The notes under the pieces are model-generated. The model did not search any database. It was not told the DNA's origin and saw only the letters and a program-made list of their open reading frames with translations. DNA of 64,000 nucleotides from Halopseudomonas sp002296055 (GTDB lineage: Bacteria; Pseudomonadota; Gammaproteobacteria; Pseudomonadales; Pseudomonadaceae): NCBI RefSeq assembly GCF_050876985.1, contig NZ_JBPAPP010000001.1; one strand, given 5' to 3'. Positions 61,341-64,000 of this stretch are shown piece after piece (the stretch's first letter is position 1; each line of letters starts with the position of its first letter). Both the position numbers and the translations under genes were made by a program.

Positions 61341-61826
61341 TTACCACCAGTACTTGTCGAACATCTCGGGATTGGCCCAGTACTTGGAATTGAGCCAGTC
61401 GGGCACGCTCTTGTATTCGGCCAGATCGTAGCTGTACAGGGTCAGGCTTTGGCCGTCCTGGCTGAAGCGCGCGCGGCGCTGCAAGGCCAAAGCAAAGAAG
61501 TCATTCTCCTGCCACTCGGTCGCCCGCTCGGTATCCACCAGCACCGCAATGCGGCTGGCCGACAGGTTTCGCAGGCCGGCCAGCAGTTCGGTGGCGGTGC
61601 GCTTGTCCAGGTGCTCGAGCTGGTCCGCGACAATCGCAAGGTCGTAACGCTGGTTGCGCAGCTCATCACTCAGCGGCACCTCGCTCGCGCTGCTGATCTG
61701 GCAGTCGGCGTGTTGCTCACGCCAGGCCGCGATGGCCGGAATCTGGCTGCGGCTGATGCAGAGTACGCTGGCGGGGCTGTAGTGCTGCAGAATGCCCAGC
61801 AGGGCGGACGTCGGCGTGGCGCTCAT
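61341..61826 (-). CDS. Small methyltransferase-fold-like protein (DUF6231-like)
   Basis: The 161-residue protein has a Rossmann-like layout (SVLCISRSQ, YDLAIVADQLEHLDK, RIAVLVDTERA) resembling a truncated class I SAM methyltransferase; no clear GxGxG motif is seen. The Trp/Tyr-rich C terminus (WLNSKYWANPEMFDKYWW) is distinctive. I believe it belongs to DUF6231 of pseudomonads but cannot verify. It precedes the YchJ gene by 5 bp on the same strand. Confidence 0.65.
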   Translation of the reverse strand: MSATPTSALLGILQHYSPASVLCISRSQIPAIAAWREQHADCQISSASEVPLSDELRNQRYDLAIVADQLEHLDKRTATELLAGLRNLSASRIAVLVDTERATEWQENDFFALALQRRARFSQDGQSLTLYSYDLAEYKSVPDWLNSKYWANPEMFDKYWW

Positions 61827-61950
61827 GGTGTGGCTTCGCTGTGATCAGGTGGAGCGCAGCAGGTTAGGGGCTGGCCGGTACTGATGCAAGCGCCGGCGGT
61901 CCAGCTGAGGGGCGTTGGGTGGTATCATCGCCGGCTGATCCGGAGCCCGC

Positions 61951-64000
61951 ATGCTGAACGATGAACTCAAAGGCCAGATCCAGACGGCCTACCGCACCTT
62001 CCTGGAAAACAAGTCGCTGAAGCCGCGTTACGGCCAGCGGGTGATGATTGCCGAGGTTGCCAAGGTCTTCGGTAACGTGGCGCTGGACGACGAAGGCCAT
62101 CGCGACGGTGATCCGGCCGTGGCGGTCATCGAAGCCGGCACCGGTACCGGTAAGACGGTGGCCTACTGTCTGGCGGCGATTCCGATTGCCCGTCACCTCG
62201 GCAAGCCCCTGGTCATCTCCACGGCTACGGTGGCGCTGCAGGAGCAGGTCGTGCTCAAGGATCTGCCGGATATCCTGCGTAACTCCGGGCTCAAGTTTGG
62301 TTTTTCGCTGGCCAAGGGGCGCGGACGCTACGTCTGTCTGGCCAAGCTGGACAACCTGCTGCGTGAAAACCAGTCCATGGCCGACCAGCAGCAGATGTTT
62401 GCCGAAGACGGCTTTCGTATTGATGTGGATGAAGCTGGCCTCAAGCTCTACACCCGCATGGTCGAGGCGCTGGGCGGCAACAAGTGGGACGGCGAACGGG
62501 ACTCCTGGCCTGAGGCGCTGGAGGACCAGGACTGGTCGCGCCTGACTACCGACCACATTCAGTGCAGCAACCGTCGCTGTGGGCACTTTCAGCAATGCGT
62601 GTTCTACAAGGCCCGCGAGGGGGTGCAGAAGGTTGATGTGATCGTTACCAACCACGATCTGGTGCTGGCCGATCTGGCGCTGGGTGGCGGCGCAATCCTG
62701 CCGGACCCGCGTGACAGTCTGTACGTGTTTGACGAGGCGCACCACCTGCCGGACAAGGCCATCGGCCACTTTGCCCACAACACCCGCCTGCACGCGACCG
62801 CCGAATGGCTGGACCAGATCGACAAGAACCTCAGCAAACTGCTGGCTCAGCACCCGCTGCCGGGGGATCTCGGCCGGGTGCTGGAGCAGACCCCGGTCAC
62901 GGCCCGAGATCTCAAGCCGCATCAGCAGTTCATGCAGCAGGCTCTGGGCGATGTTGCCGACTTTGCCAGTGCCGAAGATTTGGGCGGTAATATCCGTCCG
63001 CAGTACCGCTTTGAGCATGGTGAGGTGCCGCAGGAGCTGTGCGACATGGGCATGGAGCTGAAGGCCGGCTTTGGCCGTTTGAGCGACCAGCTGCAGCGTA
63101 TTGTCGATATGCTCAAGGAGGCGATGGATGGTGAAACCACCATCGGTGTGTCCGAGGCGCAGGCAGAAGAGTGGTATCCGCTGTTCGGTGCCCTGCAGGC
63201 GCGCGCCGAAGCCAACTGGACGCTGTGGACCCAGTTCTGCCTGCAGGACCCGGAAGGCAAGCCGCCAACGGCGCGCTGGCTGACCCTGACCGATAACGGC
63301 GATATCGAGGTGCATGTCAGCCCGATTCTGGCCGCTGACACCTTGCGCCAGTATCTCTGGAATCCGGCCTTTGCGGCACTTGCCACCTCGGCCACGCTGA
63401 CCGCGCTGGGCAAGTTTGATCGCTTCAGTCACCGCGCCGGCTTGCCACGCAGCGCGGTGTGCACGCTGGCGCCCAGCCCCTTCAAACATGCTGAGGCCGG
63501 TTTGCTGCGCGTCCCTAACTACGGGGCTGACCCGCGCGACAGTGCGGGGCATACCGCTGCGATTGTCGAACACCTGCCGGATATTCTGGCGGATGAGCGC
63601 GGTAGCTTGGTGCTGTTTTCATCGCGCAAGCAGATGCTGGAGGTGTTTGCCGGTGTGCCCGCAGAATTTCGCCAGCGGGTACTGGTGCAGGGCGATTTGT
63701 CCAAGCAGGAGCTGATTCGCCAGCACCGCAAGCAGGTGGATGATGGCAAACCGAGCGTGATTTTTGGTCTGGCGAGCTTTGCCGAAGGCGTCGACTTGCC
63801 CGGCAAGTATTGCGAGCACGTGGTGATCGCCAAGATCCCCTTCGCGGTGCCGGATGATCCGGTCGAAGCGGCGCTGGCCGAATGGATTGAAAAGAACGGC
63901 CGCAACCCGTTTATGGAAATCGCCGTGCCGGATGCCAGTTTGCGGCTTATTCAGGCTTGCGGCCGCCTGCTGCGCACCGAAAGCGACCGCGGTACGGTGA
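61951..64000 (+). CDS. dinG: ATP-dependent DNA helicase DinG (3' end outside window)
   Basis: The visible 683 residues cover nearly all of an approximately 715-residue XPD-like helicase. Walker A AGTGTGKT is at 62-69, the iron-sulfur cluster cysteines are Cys129, Cys205, Cys210 and Cys216, the DEAH box is at 261-264 (FDEAHHLPDK), and motif VI (QACGRLLRTESDRG) lies at the right edge. DinG unwinds R-loops, D-loops and G4 structures and helps replication past transcription. The gene runs off the window with no stop. Upstream GGAGCCCGC serves as Shine-Dalgarno. Confidence 0.95.
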   Translation, partial: MLNDELKGQIQTAYRTFLENKSLKPRYGQRVMIAEVAKVFGNVALDDEGHRDGDPAVAVIEAGTGTGKTVAYCLAAIPIARHLGKPLVISTATVALQEQVVLKDLPDILRNSGLKFGFSLAKGRGRYVCLAKLDNLLRENQSMADQQQMFAEDGFRIDVDEAGLKLYTRMVEALGGNKWDGERDSWPEALEDQDWSRLTTDHIQCSNRRCGHFQQCVFYKAREGVQKVDVIVTNHDLVLADLALGGGAILPDPRDSLYVFDEAHHLPDKAIGHFAHNTRLHATAEWLDQIDKNLSKLLAQHPLPGDLGRVLEQTPVTARDLKPHQQFMQQALGDVADFASAEDLGGNIRPQYRFEHGEVPQELCDMGMELKAGFGRLSDQLQRIVDMLKEAMDGETTIGVSEAQAEEWYPLFGALQARAEANWTLWTQFCLQDPEGKPPTARWLTLTDNGDIEVHVSPILAADTLRQYLWNPAFAALATSATLTALGKFDRFSHRAGLPRSAVCTLAPSPFKHAEAGLLRVPNYGADPRDSAGHTAAIVEHLPDILADERGSLVLFSSRKQMLEVFAGVPAEFRQRVLVQGDLSKQELIRQHRKQVDDGKPSVIFGLASFAEGVDLPGKYCEHVVIAKIPFAVPDDPVEAALAEWIEKNGRNPFMEIAVPDASLRLIQACGRLLRTESDRGTV

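Noticed and set aside
61864..63573. 569-codon minus-strand frame opposite dinG
   Set aside because: dinG has all helicase motifs and the FeS cysteines in its own frame; the opposite frame has no recognisable domain.

Overview
The window looks like core chromosome of a Pseudomonadaceae bacterium, most likely of the Halopseudomonas / Pseudomonas pertucinogena lineage. Two blocks keep the neighbour sets known from P. aeruginosa PAO1: mscL, radA, the PA4608-type PilZ protein, ettA, gdhA, morA and glyA (PA4588-PA4614 region), and clpB, pgeF, rluD, bamD, PP0621-family gene, pilS, pilR and thiO (PA4542-PA4548 region). High GC, OprD-type porins and Pseudomonas-style lipoproteins agree. Genus-level placement is inference. 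I see no insertion sequence, prophage, CRISPR array or rRNA; one tRNA (initiator fMet) is present.

Layout. 1-6.9 kb: an AT-richer O-antigen ligase/polymerase, a class II glutamine amidotransferase, a wax ester synthase/DGAT followed by a patatin lipase, and a HEM4 protein. 6.9-12.3 kb: a Lon-like AAA protease, a 384-bp non-coding stretch with two consensus DnaA boxes, a UPF0114 membrane protein, and an overlapping trio (DUF6482-like, FeS photolyase, DUF2256). 12.3-26.9 kb: rlmG, mscL, polyphosphate:AMP phosphotransferase and an EAL protein on the minus strand, then radA, PilZ, gdhA with a probable NtrC site, ettA, morA and glyA. 27-36.5 kb: periplasmic binding protein, YjgN plus M48 protease, mqo, thiO, pilR, pilS and a PP0621-family gene. 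36.6-43.9 kb: nadE, bamD, rluD-pgeF, and clpB behind a sigma-32 promoter. 44-47.8 kb: 3-hydroxyisobutyryl-CoA hydrolase, a large arylsulfatase and tRNA-fMet. 47.8-55.5 kb: a probable catabolic module (acyl-CoA ligase, permease, OprD porin, metallo-beta-lactamase-fold hydrolase) divergent from a PAS kinase/FixJ-type regulator pair. 55.5-64 kb: diguanylate cyclase, dinB, SDR, small conserved genes, YchJ, and dinG running off the right edge.

How genes work together. Cyclic-di-GMP signalling is well represented: MorA-type dual GGDEF/EAL protein, an EAL protein, a membrane diguanylate cyclase and a PilZ receptor, alongside the PilS/PilR type IV pilus regulators. Neutral-lipid synthesis and hydrolysis appear paired (WS/DGAT and patatin). 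Genome maintenance is represented by photolyase, RadA, DinB and DinG, and protein quality control by ClpB, the Lon-like protease, BamD and the M48 peptidase. The least understood and most interesting part is the 47.8-55.5 kb module, whose substrate cannot be named from sequence. A second point of interest is a shared N-terminal domain of about 70 residues, resembling the ribosomal L7/L12 C-terminal domain pattern, in two unlinked proteins (27850 and 60276).
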